From Pyrenochaeta sp. MPI-SDFR-AT-0127 (lineage: Eukaryota; Ascomycota; Dothideomycetes; Pleosporales; Cucurbitariaceae): a stretch of 64,000 bases of DNA. Made by a program: the position numbers and the translations under genes. Below, piece by piece: positions 53,234-63,147 of this stretch. The stretch is from the NCBI GenBank assembly GCA_020747015.1, contig JAGTJM010000110.1, positions 1-64,000 of the forward strand, given 5' to 3'. Positions within the stretch are counted from its first letter, which is position 1; the number at the start of each line of letters is the position of its first letter. The notes under the pieces are model-generated. The model did not search any database and was not told where the DNA came from. It worked only from the letters and a program-made list of their open reading frames with translations.

Positions 53234-54031
53234 ATGATGCTACATTCGCTCTTCGCAGCTACAATTTTGGTGCCTCTGGTTGTCGGACACTGTACGCGCC
53301 CATGATTGGCCGAGGTGATTCAGTCGTACCTCACGGCTCAAACAATTGGCCAAAGTTCCGCTTTCCATGCACAGTTCGACAATTCGAGCTGGCTAGGATA
53401 CTATGAGAATGGGAAAAAGATCAACATCAGCACTGGAATACTCAATACTCCTCTTGGAATTACCCACAACCGCTCCCTTTACGATACATCCGCATGCGCA
53501 ACGTATACCGAAGTGATCGTTAATAGTACCACAAATCCGTACGTCATTGGCACGCAGCTTCGCTTCACAGATCATAAAATCAACAAGGTTGAGTCAGTGA
53601 TTACCAAGCCAGGGGACTGGCTTTTCAACATAACCGGCTATGCATACTGGGTTGAGCAGGAAAACTGGTCTACGATACCCGAAGCCTTGCGTGACACTCG
53701 CGAGACTATCAAAGCCGCTGCCGATGCTTACTGTGACATTTTCAACAATCCGAATACTACCGTACCATGGGGAACGCCATGTGTTCGTCTGGAAGGCGGA
53801 TTGTATGGCGATCCTGGTCCGAATGGAAGCTGTGCCGGTTTCATACCTTCAGGGGTTCCATTAACGAATCGACGTTATGTCATCGATGAAACAGTTGGAG
53901 CGGTGGATGTGATGATGGACTTTGGACAAAGCAAGTGGCCGGATACACATGAGTTCAGAATTGAAGGGGGAAGAATCAGGTATGTACATACTATGACGCA
54001 TTGCGGTGTGCCAAATTGTGGCGTCAGATAA
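53234..54031 (+). pseudogene. DUF8021-like secreted protein gene with in-frame TGA
   Basis: The frame from the ATG at 53234 encodes a signal peptide (LHSLFAATILVPLVVGH) and then CTRP. It meets TGA at 53303-53305 and continues in the same frame for 241 residues to TAA at 54029-54031. The downstream part matches a widespread fungal secreted family (DUF8021-like). It has AEVIQSYLTAQTIGQSS, AYWVEQENWSTIP and IKAAADAYCDIF, then VPWGTPCVRLEGG, RRYVIDETVGAVDV and HEFRIEGGRIRYVHTMT. In family members the segment after the signal usually runs uninterrupted from the first cysteine, so the stop breaks an otherwise intact gene. A C-to-T change of CGA (Arg) would explain it. No intron could remove it in phase. 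Either a recent pseudogene, a sequencing error or stop-codon readthrough. Confidence 0.68.
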
Positions 54032-55436
54032 GTCATTGGAGCATTCCATAGCGCTGAATAGACAACCCAAGCTTTTGAAGCGTAGTACAGAAACCTGGAG
54101 TACGTTGCTAGTGAGGACTCCCAGAGCGCCCCTCGGGGGTGCAAGGGGTGTGATTTCTTCAACGACTTTGGTATCTTTCAAGAAATTACTAACGCTCTAT
54201 ATGACTCGTAACATTTGCGAGGCCCCAAAACCACATATTGTCTAGGTCCCGCATTTTCGCAGCATTTGCCAAGCTCGAAAAAAGTAGCAATGGTGACTGG
54301 GTGCCACGGCCTTGCACACATCTAGCACAAGCCATTATTGTGGAAGACCCATAACTACTAGGAAGATGGCGATCTATCAGGGATTGGATGATAGTTATAC
54401 CTCCTGCACGTTTCTTTCTTACTTCTTTGTCTTCGAAGAATCGTCAAAGTCTCCTTTGTTTTCCCTGCACGATCGTGACATCGACCCGGAATCTCTCAGG
54501 ATATGTGTTTGATTCAGTCTCCTAATCACCTCACGTTAGTGCTAAGTGATAAAATCTACTAGAGACTTATGCAATATACATTTGTATGGGTGTTTTGTCA
54601 TACAAATATTGCAGACAGTGTCTTGAGTGGGCTCAAGGTCAAAGAGAGTTCTGGCTGCGCAAGTCTACCGTCACAATTCCAAAATCGAGTTTTCTATTAC
54701 GGATTCAAGAATGTTTAGACCTCATGGATAGCTTACATGAGGAGAGATATGTACATATCGGTACTGAGCTCAAGATTTAAGGCTGTAGTGAAACGCCAGT
54801 TGAATAAGGTAGAAAACAAAGTTTCGTTAACTGTCAGTAAGTTTGGCGATATTAGTAGCAGTTTCAATACAGAGAAATTTTCTCAGGTTGAACAGAAATG
54901 GTTTGAGAAGTAGATGAAGATGCCCTGTACGCGCTGAAGCTACGCAAATGTTGCTCATAGCCAACCTTCTCGACTGCCATGGGGGTCACATTTCTCTCTA
55001 AGTAACTCTCAACAACGATTTGAATAAATTTAGGCTGCGCCTTGTACTCGCGGAGAAACTGAGAAGAAATTCTTCTTACAAGCAGGTAGATCGAAGGGCG
55101 GGTCAACTTTCAGCGCCTTTGCGTTTTTTCTTGGTTGATGTTCCGATAACCAGAGTTGTTGTATTGAGGATGCGCTTTGAAGGGCAGGCAAAGTATGGTG
55201 AGTTGTGGTCGTCATACTCAGGCTGTGGAAGTGAGTGTAAACGAAAGTGGTCAAGCTATCTAGAGCCGAGAAAGTATTATTGTAACCTATCGTTAAGTGA
55301 GGTTTCCGACTGGCGGTGAAGAAGGTGTGGGTACCGAACCAAGTCAGTTATTTCATCCAAGCGACAGATCCGAGAATATACAATTGATTATTTTTGCATG
55401 TTGGGCATGTGTATATCTTAGATGTTCTTCCATCAT
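54032..55436. other. 1.4 kb gene-free region
   Basis: This lies between the DUF8021-like gene and the 3' end of MST1. Only short open frames without motifs were found. The last few hundred bases presumably hold the MST1 3' end. Confidence 0.4.
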
Positions 55437-57059
55437 TTACAAGAACGAATTCACTAAATTCTCGAAGTACTTCCTCGCCACATCTAGCCCAACAATAACA
55501 CTTCCTTTTGATCTGTCTTTCTCGGTGAGATCCTTGCCAAGAACGGCTTCAAGTACGTTGATGGTGGCTTCCTCATTAGGCTGATTCACAATCTGCAGAC
55601 TCATGCCGCCACTATCTACCTCTCGACTGCCTACAACAATGATGTGATTATATTTTTTAACTCTAGCTTCGGCAATTTTCTTGCCAAGTGAACGGTCACT
55701 TGTATCAATGTCGACTGGGAGATGTATGGTTGAGAGAGGTAGAGGCTTTGGTGACGAGAGTGAAGGTTCTTCTGGTGACTCTTGAGACTTTAGACCAGAC
55801 AAGACGGACTGAATGTGCGAAACATGCTCAAGAACCTTGGGGTCTGAGTTCAACGAAAGGACAATTGCTGGCCGAGGCGACAGCCAAAGCGGGTATTTAC
55901 CAGCATAGTGCTCGATCAGAAGCGCCATAAACCGTTCTATGGAACCATAGATGGCGCGGTGTACTATAACAGGACGGCGAAATGCTGGATCCAAGCCTAC
56001 GTCCATGGACGTCCGAGAATCTGCACAAACTTCTTCTGGCGAAGCTTGGTACTGCAGGTCGAAGCGCTGTGGAAGCTGGAAGTCAAGCTGGATGGTGGCA
56101 GTCTGGTGTTCTTTACCGTTCGAGTCCTTTAGAATGATATCGATCTTAGGGCCATAAAATGCTCCATCACCTTCGTTAATAGTCCATTCCCTCCCGATAT
56201 TATTCAATGCCATGGAGAGTTGCTGTTCTGCGCGGTCCCATTCATCTATAGTTCCGATGAAACTGTCTTTTGGTCGAGTAGAAAGGAGCAACTTGTAAGG
56301 TCCTAAACCAAACGTCTCATACACCATACCAACAAACTTTAGCGTCTGTTCGATCTCTGATAGAATTTGATCTGGCCGACAAAAGATGTGCGCATCATCT
56401 TGATGGAATCGCCGGACTCGAGTCAAGCCCGTCAAAGCACCCGAGATCTCGTTTCTATGCAAAGCACTGAAGTCTGCGTAGCGAACCGGCAAATCCCTAT
56501 AGCTTTTGACCTCATCTCTAAATAGCAGGCAGTGACCAGGGCAATTCATTGGCTTCAGTCCGAACTCTCCATCCTCCCCTGCCTCTGCTTCTGGGATTTG
56601 TGCAGTTGTGCCTCTGCCCTGTACACTAAACATGTCCTCTGCATAGTTCTCCCAATGCCCTGACTTCTGCCATAGGGACTTTTTGTAAATTATGGGCGTG
56701 ATGACTTCCTGGAAACCAAATTGTGGATATTGCGCTCGGAGAAACGATTGTAGCTTTTGAAAGACGTAGGCGCCATTTGGAAGGATGAGCGGCGAGCCAG
56801 GGCTATACGGCGATGTTATGAAGAGATTGTGCGTCTGCGCAAGGGCTCGGTGGTCTGTGGATGGAGTAGGAAGGTCAGACGTCGTGGGGTTAAGCGGCCC
56901 ATTTACGGGTGCATGAGATGAGACAGTCACTGTATGTTGTAATTGCTGGGGCGCCGAGCATGAGCAGGGCCTTGAGAAGACACGTCCATAATGAAGCGCA
57001 GGCGCACAAAGCCGCCTACTAGTATGAAGAGCGACAGAGAGCTGCCGCAGGGGTGGCAT
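55437..57059 (-). CDS. MST1: Mitochondrial threonyl-tRNA synthetase
   Basis: A single exon encodes 540 residues. It charges mitochondrial tRNA-Thr. The first 50 residues are rich in Arg, Ser and Ala with almost no acidic residues, as expected for mitochondrial import. The class II catalytic core begins at about 75. GAYVFQKLQSFLRAQYPQFG, KSGHWENYAEDMF and LKPMNCPGHCLLFRDEVKS are typical ThrRS segments, including the Cys of the zinc site. Motif 2 is ADFSALHRNEISGALTGLTR and FHQDDAHIFC. Motif 3 is HRAIYGSIERFMALLIEHYAG. The anticodon-binding domain ends the protein (KKIAEARVKKYNHIIVVG). The N-terminal TGS and editing domains of cytosolic enzymes are absent, which supports the mitochondrial assignment. 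Confidence 0.94.
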   Translation of the reverse strand: MPPLRQLSVALHTSRRLCAPALHYGRVFSRPCSCSAPQQLQHTVTVSSHAPVNGPLNPTTSDLPTPSTDHRALAQTHNLFITSPYSPGSPLILPNGAYVFQKLQSFLRAQYPQFGFQEVITPIIYKKSLWQKSGHWENYAEDMFSVQGRGTTAQIPEAEAGEDGEFGLKPMNCPGHCLLFRDEVKSYRDLPVRYADFSALHRNEISGALTGLTRVRRFHQDDAHIFCRPDQILSEIEQTLKFVGMVYETFGLGPYKLLLSTRPKDSFIGTIDEWDRAEQQLSMALNNIGREWTINEGDGAFYGPKIDIILKDSNGKEHQTATIQLDFQLPQRFDLQYQASPEEVCADSRTSMDVGLDPAFRRPVIVHRAIYGSIERFMALLIEHYAGKYPLWLSPRPAIVLSLNSDPKVLEHVSHIQSVLSGLKSQESPEEPSLSSPKPLPLSTIHLPVDIDTSDRSLGKKIAEARVKKYNHIIVVGSREVDSGGMSLQIVNQPNEEATINVLEAVLGKDLTEKDRSKGSVIVGLDVARKYFENLVNSFL

Positions 57060-57521
57060 TGAGAGTTCTGGCAGCCATCAACATCTTCGCTTGGTCTCGA
57101 AGCTACACTTTTTGAACTAGCGCCTTGGCAGTGCACTGACTCTGACCTTGAATATGACGTCGACGCGACTGAGTGCGGCCAAACAGAGTGAAAGTTATGG
57201 CAGGGGAAACATCCTAGAGAAAAGATAAAACATGGACGTGAAGGGCCTCCTTGTTGAGTATTCTACCTACTAACAAAGCCTGGAGCCGCAGCGACCCAAC
57301 AGGATGATGGAGTCGAAACTTGATTGGTGGACACCACGTCACACCTAGGGAAGTGGCAATTATCTTTCACCCAGCCTCCTACAACTACAATTCATGCGCG
57401 TCGACTACTGTTGCCTTGGTTTCACTCATTTTTATTTTTTATAACCGAATGTTGTGCATTCCTATTTTGACACTATTTCAACCTGAGTCCGACCTACATA
57501 CTGCAGATATCTGCGCCAACC
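57060..57521. promoter_or_regulatory. Divergent promoter region of MST1 and the membrane/coiled-coil gene
   Basis: This is a 462-base region between divergent starts. No motif could be assigned with confidence. Confidence 0.45.
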
Positions 57522-59327
57522 ATGAGCGCACGCTCACCGAGGCTTAATGGTAGCCTTGGAAGCAGTTGGAATGACGCAGACTACACCTCGGACGAGGGCG
57601 TATCTGTCTACTCAGCAAGCGATGTGGCGAGCGAGGTCGATCTAGGAGAATCTGACAAAGAAGTCGCACAAGGCCAACAAGACGTAACCACTGAGCGTCA
57701 TTCCAGAACAAGAAGAGCTCAACCAAGTCCTTCAACACCTTTAATTCCACCACATGGTACGCCAGCCAAGACATCAGCGAATAAGGTGACTGCAAGGCAG
57801 TCGCAGACGTTGAGTTCTCCTCGAAACACCCCTCGGCCGGTAAAGGGTATGCGAACGATGCCAGGACAAGAACGATACGAGCAAAACTTCATCATGCCTT
57901 CCATAAACCCTCCGAACGGATATCTTGATGGATCACCAACGCGAAACTCTCAAGCACGACAGAGGAAATTGCGCCAGTCAACGTCACATGATGTTCCCAG
58001 TAGCTCGCCTCGATTCAGTAGCCGGAAGCCTACCAAAAATGAGCTCCGGTCACACAGCCTTGACAAGGAAGAAGAACTGGGCCCATGGCATTACATCAAC
58101 CTCTTCTCTGAGCACGTTGCTTTGCCTCTCGTAGCATATGTCCTGAACGTCTTCTCCTACAGCATGCGACACATAGTCAAGCCCTTTCTAGGTGTTGCTG
58201 TTGGTATAGGTATCCTCCTCCTTGCCCTCCAACTAGCAACCGGAATGCTCCGCTCCACTCTGTCCAATGCCCTGACTCCAGTCTGCATTATTCCGGGGTC
58301 GTCTTACATCATCCCACTCTGCGCCACCACTCCGTACGAGAACCACCAAGCAAATTTTGAAGAACTCATCAACGTGCAGACGCGTTTTGAAGACGTTCTC
58401 GACGCATCAAAGGATACCACAGAATTGCCCTCGACTATCAAGAATTCCGAGCTTGCTATACGGGATTTGCGAACTTTGGTACAATTTTCGAAGCTGCCCT
58501 CACGACAAGAACTAGGCAACGAATTCGATTACTTCATCCAGACCGCCAGCCAAGCTTCCATGGATCTCTCACGCTACAATTCGCGCATTGGCGCGGCTAT
58601 GGACCGCGTCATTGCAACGAATACATGGACGATGGCGGTTTTGAAGGGTATTGAAGAGAAAGATGCGTCAGTGGGAGCCGTAGGGCGTGTTTTCAATGCG
58701 ATGACGGGTGCTTTCATTGCGGCCCCACCGACACTCCAGGAACGGATTTTCGATCAGTATATTCTGCACGTCAGCAAGAACAAAGAGGAGATCACGCGAC
58801 TTATCGAGACTGCACAAGCCCTCCTCGGTGTACTTAACAATCTCGACGAACGTCTAGGCACAATCTACGCAATAGCAGTCAATGACGACCATACAATTAC
58901 CAAGAACCAAGAAGAGCTCCTCTCCTCTCTATGGACGAAACTAGGTCGTAACCGCGACAATGTGAAGGCCAACAACAAACAACTCGACCTCCTCAAGAAC
59001 ATTAGCGCTTACCGTAAGAAGGCGCTAATTCATGTCAGCGAGACGCTCCTGAAATTACAGGAGATTCAGGCCGAACTAGAGAATCTGAGAGAAGGCGTTG
59101 CAGCGCCCGAGGTTCTGGGCCACCGCGATGAACTCCCATTGACATTCCATTTGGACCTCATCGAGAAGGGTGTTGAGCGTTTGAGGGTCGCAAGGGGGGA
59201 GTCGATGCGTGTGGAAGGAGACAATTATCGCAAGATGATGCGCAGCAGCGAAGATGGCGAAGAAGGAGGGGTGAAGGAATTGCCACCAGGCAAGAGTGTG
59301 CCGACCATCTCCGTGAAGGCGAGGTAA
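57522..59327 (+). CDS. Membrane-anchored coiled-coil protein of unknown function
   Basis: A single exon encodes 601 residues. The N-terminal 190 residues are disordered and rich in Ser, Pro and Thr, with basic patches (TRRAQPSPSTPLIPP, PRNTPRPVKGMR). Two hydrophobic stretches lie at about 203-222 (VALPLVAYVLNVFSYSM) and 224-246 (FLGVAVGIGILLLALQLATG). The C-terminal 340 residues are strongly helical and contain coiled-coil-like heptads (ENHQANFEELINVQTRFEDV; ISAYRKKALIHVSETLLKLQ). I do not recognise the family. The layout, a cytosolic or nuclear disordered tail, a membrane hairpin or single span, and a long helical domain, resembles nuclear envelope or ER proteins, but this is inference only. 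Confidence 0.8.
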   Translation: MSARSPRLNGSLGSSWNDADYTSDEGVSVYSASDVASEVDLGESDKEVAQGQQDVTTERHSRTRRAQPSPSTPLIPPHGTPAKTSANKVTARQSQTLSSPRNTPRPVKGMRTMPGQERYEQNFIMPSINPPNGYLDGSPTRNSQARQRKLRQSTSHDVPSSSPRFSSRKPTKNELRSHSLDKEEELGPWHYINLFSEHVALPLVAYVLNVFSYSMRHIVKPFLGVAVGIGILLLALQLATGMLRSTLSNALTPVCIIPGSSYIIPLCATTPYENHQANFEELINVQTRFEDVLDASKDTTELPSTIKNSELAIRDLRTLVQFSKLPSRQELGNEFDYFIQTASQASMDLSRYNSRIGAAMDRVIATNTWTMAVLKGIEEKDASVGAVGRVFNAMTGAFIAAPPTLQERIFDQYILHVSKNKEEITRLIETAQALLGVLNNLDERLGTIYAIAVNDDHTITKNQEELLSSLWTKLGRNRDNVKANNKQLDLLKNISAYRKKALIHVSETLLKLQEIQAELENLREGVAAPEVLGHRDELPLTFHLDLIEKGVERLRVARGESMRVEGDNYRKMMRSSEDGEEGGVKELPPGKSVPTISVKAR

Positions 59328-59622
59328 TTCCAAGAAAGAAAGGCTTAGGTCCGAGCAGGATGTTAAGATGATCGTGGACGTGACGTTTCTGCACTTTTGA
59401 AATTCTCGCTTGGACTGGGAAGAGTTGCTTAAGTTCTTTGTTCTCAGTCTGGTGTTGTTCAGGCCTGTCTTTGGCCTCGTATATTTTTCCTTGCATTCAT
59501 TACTTTCCAAGATACCCCCCCACCAAATCCACTCCATAAACCTCATGAATACATCAGTCATCAATCGCCTATCACCAATCGCTATGATATATGTGACATG
59601 CATATCCCCATTCTATCATCGC

Positions 59623-60827
59623 CTAGTACATCTGGACCTCGACCAAACATCTCCGTACCCCACCCTCTCCGCTTCCCTCCAATCCGTCAAATTCCATCTC
59701 ATAAGCTACACAGCCTCTCCTCGCACATTCTTCTCTGAATCCGTCTACACTACCCCCGACGCCGAAGTACACCCTCTTCGCCGCTACAATGGTCTTTCCT
59801 GTCTTCACTCTGCCCATCAAAGCGACAATGGCTTCAGAAAATGCACTGAGCGACGCAGGGCTGTATATAGTCTCGGAGCCAAGGATAAACGTATTCAGGT
59901 CTGGCGAGCTTGGTACGAGGTCTAAGAATACTGGAATTGGCGTCCAAGACCCGGAGATGAGCGTCAAAGTGACACCGATGGTTGACAACGAAGCCTTGAA
60001 CGCTGCCAGCAGAGCGGGTGTGAGGTAGACATCTGCATTGTCCACGTCATGGTCCAAAAGTGGGTTTCCAGAACCGTCAGTAAAGAGCTCTTGGCTCTGG
60101 GCTTCGGACAGGGTACCGATCCAGGTCAAGAGCAGGTTTGGCACGGTGACGAGGCGCAGGACGTCGGCGTTGTAGTCTGTTAAGGTGAAGTAGAGGCCCA
60201 GGCTGTTCTTTAGGGCATATTGGAACAAGAGCAGAGATGGCAAAGCGGAGCCGCAGCCCATTTCGATGACATGGTTTACCCTCATTAAATCATCCAAATC
60301 CTTGCGGGGCCCGCGGTCGAGGAGGAACTTGACGAGGTCGATACTGCATTCCCAGGTCTTGTATCCGCCCTCGTAGATGTTCGTCTGCAGGTCTGTATCA
60401 TCTAGTCCCGCTAGCGGGCTCAACGAGGATCCATCATCCTCAGCCATAAGCTGGAGACGCACATCGAAGAGTTCTCGACGGGGCAGCCGAGCTGTAAAGC
60501 CTTTGGGCGATGTGGTTGTTATTGATGAATAGGATATTTTGTCAGGGAGGGTGGCAAGCTGGTCATGCGTTAGCGAGTCACTGTTGCTCCGACTTACATG
60601 CGCCGTGAAAATCCACGACGGCCCACGTACAGACTCGAAATGAAAAAAGTTTGGCGTTCAGTACAGAATCAAGGGTGCGTACCTACCAACTCGTCCAACT
60701 CAAGCGTTCTAGCCGCAATCGGTGGAGGCACATGACTTCCTGGCGCGTTCGCTTCGTATGTCTGCTCTGTCACATCGTTGGGATCCTCCTCTATGTCGTC
60801 GCCCGAGAAGCCGAAGCTGAAAGCCAT
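59623..60827 (-). CDS. HPM1: Protein-histidine N-methyltransferase Hpm1/METTL18, two exons
   Basis: Exons are 60827-60687 and 60558-59623 (GTAGGT donor, GACCAG acceptor), giving 358 residues. The N-terminus MAFSFGFSGDDIEEDP matches the short conserved start of fungal Hpm1. The seven-beta-strand methyltransferase domain has NIYEGGYKTWECSIDLVKFL (about 108), VIEMGCGSALPSLLLF (S-adenosylmethionine site, GCG at 148-150), FTLTDYNADVL, and FILGSETIYSPASL. In yeast and man this enzyme methylates a His of ribosomal protein uL3 and tunes ribosome assembly and translation speed. The gene is tail to tail with the coiled-coil protein gene, 295 bases apart. Confidence 0.9.
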
Positions 60828-61318
60828 GATCTGCTGCGGAGCAAACGGGACGTTAGCCCTGATGATATGCAAGGTACACGCGTTCGCAGATCAGTCGTAA
60901 GATGTGGTTGACATGTGAAAGGAATAATTTCGAGCTTGCAGCTTATCGATAAGCGATTGGCTGGTGCAGACATGGGTGAAGGTGCTGGGTAGTGGTACTT
61001 GTGCGGCATGAGGCTTGTATAGTCTGAAACGGGGCCGAGGTACCTAGGTACATGATTGATTGTGAGGACTGGTTGTGGCTTCGATTCAACTCGGGGTGGA
61101 CAAGGTCATTTTGGAGTAAATTGCAACGTGTCGCGTGCATGCAGCGTCCAAAGTTGAGTCAATGGTACATTGTGTACAAGCACAATAAGTGATTTAGTAT
61201 TACGTTTACAGAATACAAGCCAGTATAATGACTCCATGCGCCATGTGTAGTCTATTGCGACTCCAAGGCGCAAGCTGCGCCTTTGATCCCAGGGTATAAT
61301 CCACTCTCGTGCCTGCGT
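60828..61318. other. Intergenic region upstream of HPM1
   Basis: This holds the HPM1 promoter and the 3' end of the bHLH gene. A short palindrome-like GTACCTAGGTAC at 61039-61050 was noted. No gene seen. Confidence 0.45.
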
Positions 61319-61684
61319 CTATTTGCCATTTGTGCCATTCTGCAAATCCTCCAGCTCTTGCCGCTTGAGCTGTGCTTCACAAGCTTCCAGCGTCTCCTTG
61401 GGTAACTCCCAGCCTGTTGTGTTGATGCCTTGCGCTTGCGCATCGGCGATGATCTTTTGGCGCTCGACGATCTGCTCCCTCATGTACTTTATTGTTGCTT
61501 CTAGAACCACGGCCTCGCTGCGACCTTGGCCTTCCATGCCGGGCACAATTGAGGCGAGGCGGTCGAAGCCTTCGCGTATGGCTTCTCGTCGCTTTTGCTC
61601 GGAGCGGATGTGGTTCTCCTTCTTCTGTGCTTCGGTGAGGCGGGGCCGGTCGTTTGCATTTGTGGGGCTCTGGGAGCCTGCCAT
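61319..61684 (-). CDS. Small bHLH transcription factor, Ino4-like
   Basis: A single exon encodes 121 residues from the ATG at 61684; the frame extends upstream but with no further ATG. The basic region is KKENHIRSEQKRREAIREGF, including the His-Glu-Arg-type DNA-contact pattern of E-box binders. The first helix is FDRLASIVP, the loop PGMEGQGRS, and the second helix EAVVLEATIKYMREQI, which extends into a leucine-zipper-like tail. In size and sequence it resembles yeast Ino4, the partner of Ino2 in phospholipid gene control. In filamentous fungi the partner and targets are not settled. It is nuclear by family and probably dimerises. Confidence 0.88.
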   Translation of the reverse strand: MAGSQSPTNANDRPRLTEAQKKENHIRSEQKRREAIREGFDRLASIVPGMEGQGRSEAVVLEATIKYMREQIVERQKIIADAQAQGINTTGWELPKETLEACEAQLKRQELEDLQNGTNGK

Positions 61685-63147
61685 TGTGACGTTATATTTG
61701 GGCGCGGGCAAGGTCCGCGATTGAAGTGAGACTGGCCTTGAGCGGCTTCGAGCTGACTCGTCTTGTTTCTGTCGCGTGGTGTGTTTACGCGGGCTGTTGT
61801 GGTGGCGCTCTCAGCGGAAAGTGGAGGGGAAGAGACAGATTATTGTGGAAATGGTGGGCTTGGGCAAAATTGGTCGAGGGCTACGGTAAAATATGGGAGT
61901 GAGAGGTGCTGTCGCCGCCAACTCTCCCAGCTCAGGGCGCTGATGACATGCTCTCTTTGCGGGGAGTGACATGTAGAACCACCTGCAGCCGTGCCGAGCT
62001 ACAATGCACTTTCGGTCACCTGTGACGACGCGCCGCGAGAACAGAGGTCGGGCATGCGGAGGAGCGAGAGTTTAAAGTGAGCGGTGTCGTATGAAAAAGT
62101 TCGGGGTGGGATGGGGACAAGAGCGGCAGCGCTACTGCTGCCATTTCATGTGAATGGACCGAGCTTCACTACATGTCAGCAGTAATTGGAGGCGCCCAGG
62201 CGAAGCGGGCTTGCCCACGAGAAGCCGCTCTTGGGCTGGCGCGCAAAGGGAAGACAAGCAGACTGATGACGGGGTCGCGTGCGATGGAAGTCCAAGTGGG
62301 TCGCACGGCGGGAGCGCCTTCATGGGCTGCCAATACGCACGTGCGATAATGCATGGTGGGAGCTCTTATTGCGTGCAGTGCAGTCCCGCGGGTCCCATGT
62401 CAGCGACCTCTTTTGGGAGATATCCCATGGTTCTGCTAGCAGTTGTCTGTCTGAAGACCCAGGGGGGTTGTCTAACGGCTTGTTCAAACAGGCATCAAAT
62501 TTAAGCTGCAAGATTGCGCTGAGGCTATTGACATTCTGCGTGTCGTCTATGCGTGCTTGGATTGACAATGGAACACTGACATATTGCATGTCTCGGGAAT
62601 TGGACGCTTCAAGGGCTCGCTGGAGAGACCGTAATGATACATTCCCCCTTTCATCGCGCCGCTACTGAACTGCATTGAACAAGGCGTTTTTCTGGGGAAG
62701 CCGCTGGGCAGAAGCCAGGTGTGGCTAATTAAAGTACGGTGTTTCATGGGCTGAGGTCCTGTCAGCGAATGTAATGTCTCCCTCGACTCCCTAGCACACA
62801 CTGCCCAACCGTGTGACGCACCACGGTGGAGCTTCCGCCACCAGCCAAACTCGCGGTCTGCCACAACGCGGCGCCCAAAGTCGCAGACCCGATTCTGTCC
62901 AGCGTCTAGAACAGCACGAGGCAGAAAAGGCTGACGAGCAAACAATAGCAGTCGTCGCGGTGCACGGGAGCCCCAAAGAGAAGGGAGAAGGAACGACCCC
63001 ACTAAACATCCCACCGGGCAGCTGCCGCCCCCGACGCATCCATAGCACCACCGCTGGCCAGCTTGACATGCGCCCAACCGTGGCCGCGCTCTCTTCGACA
63101 CCCCATTGAAACCCCGCCCCCGCCCTCGCCCTCGCCCTCGAACGACA
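61685..63147. other. 1.46 kb divergent intergenic region
   Basis: This lies between the bHLH start and the start of the last gene. It has overlapping open frames of up to 230 codons with no motif. Three tandem GCCCTC units are at 63122-63139, just before the next ATG. Probably regulatory. Confidence 0.45.

Noticed and set aside
53291..53323. A very short intron (GTACGC to TTCAG) that would remove the TGA in the DUF8021-like gene.
   Set aside because: It would be only about 32 bases and would shift the frame out of the conserved domain.
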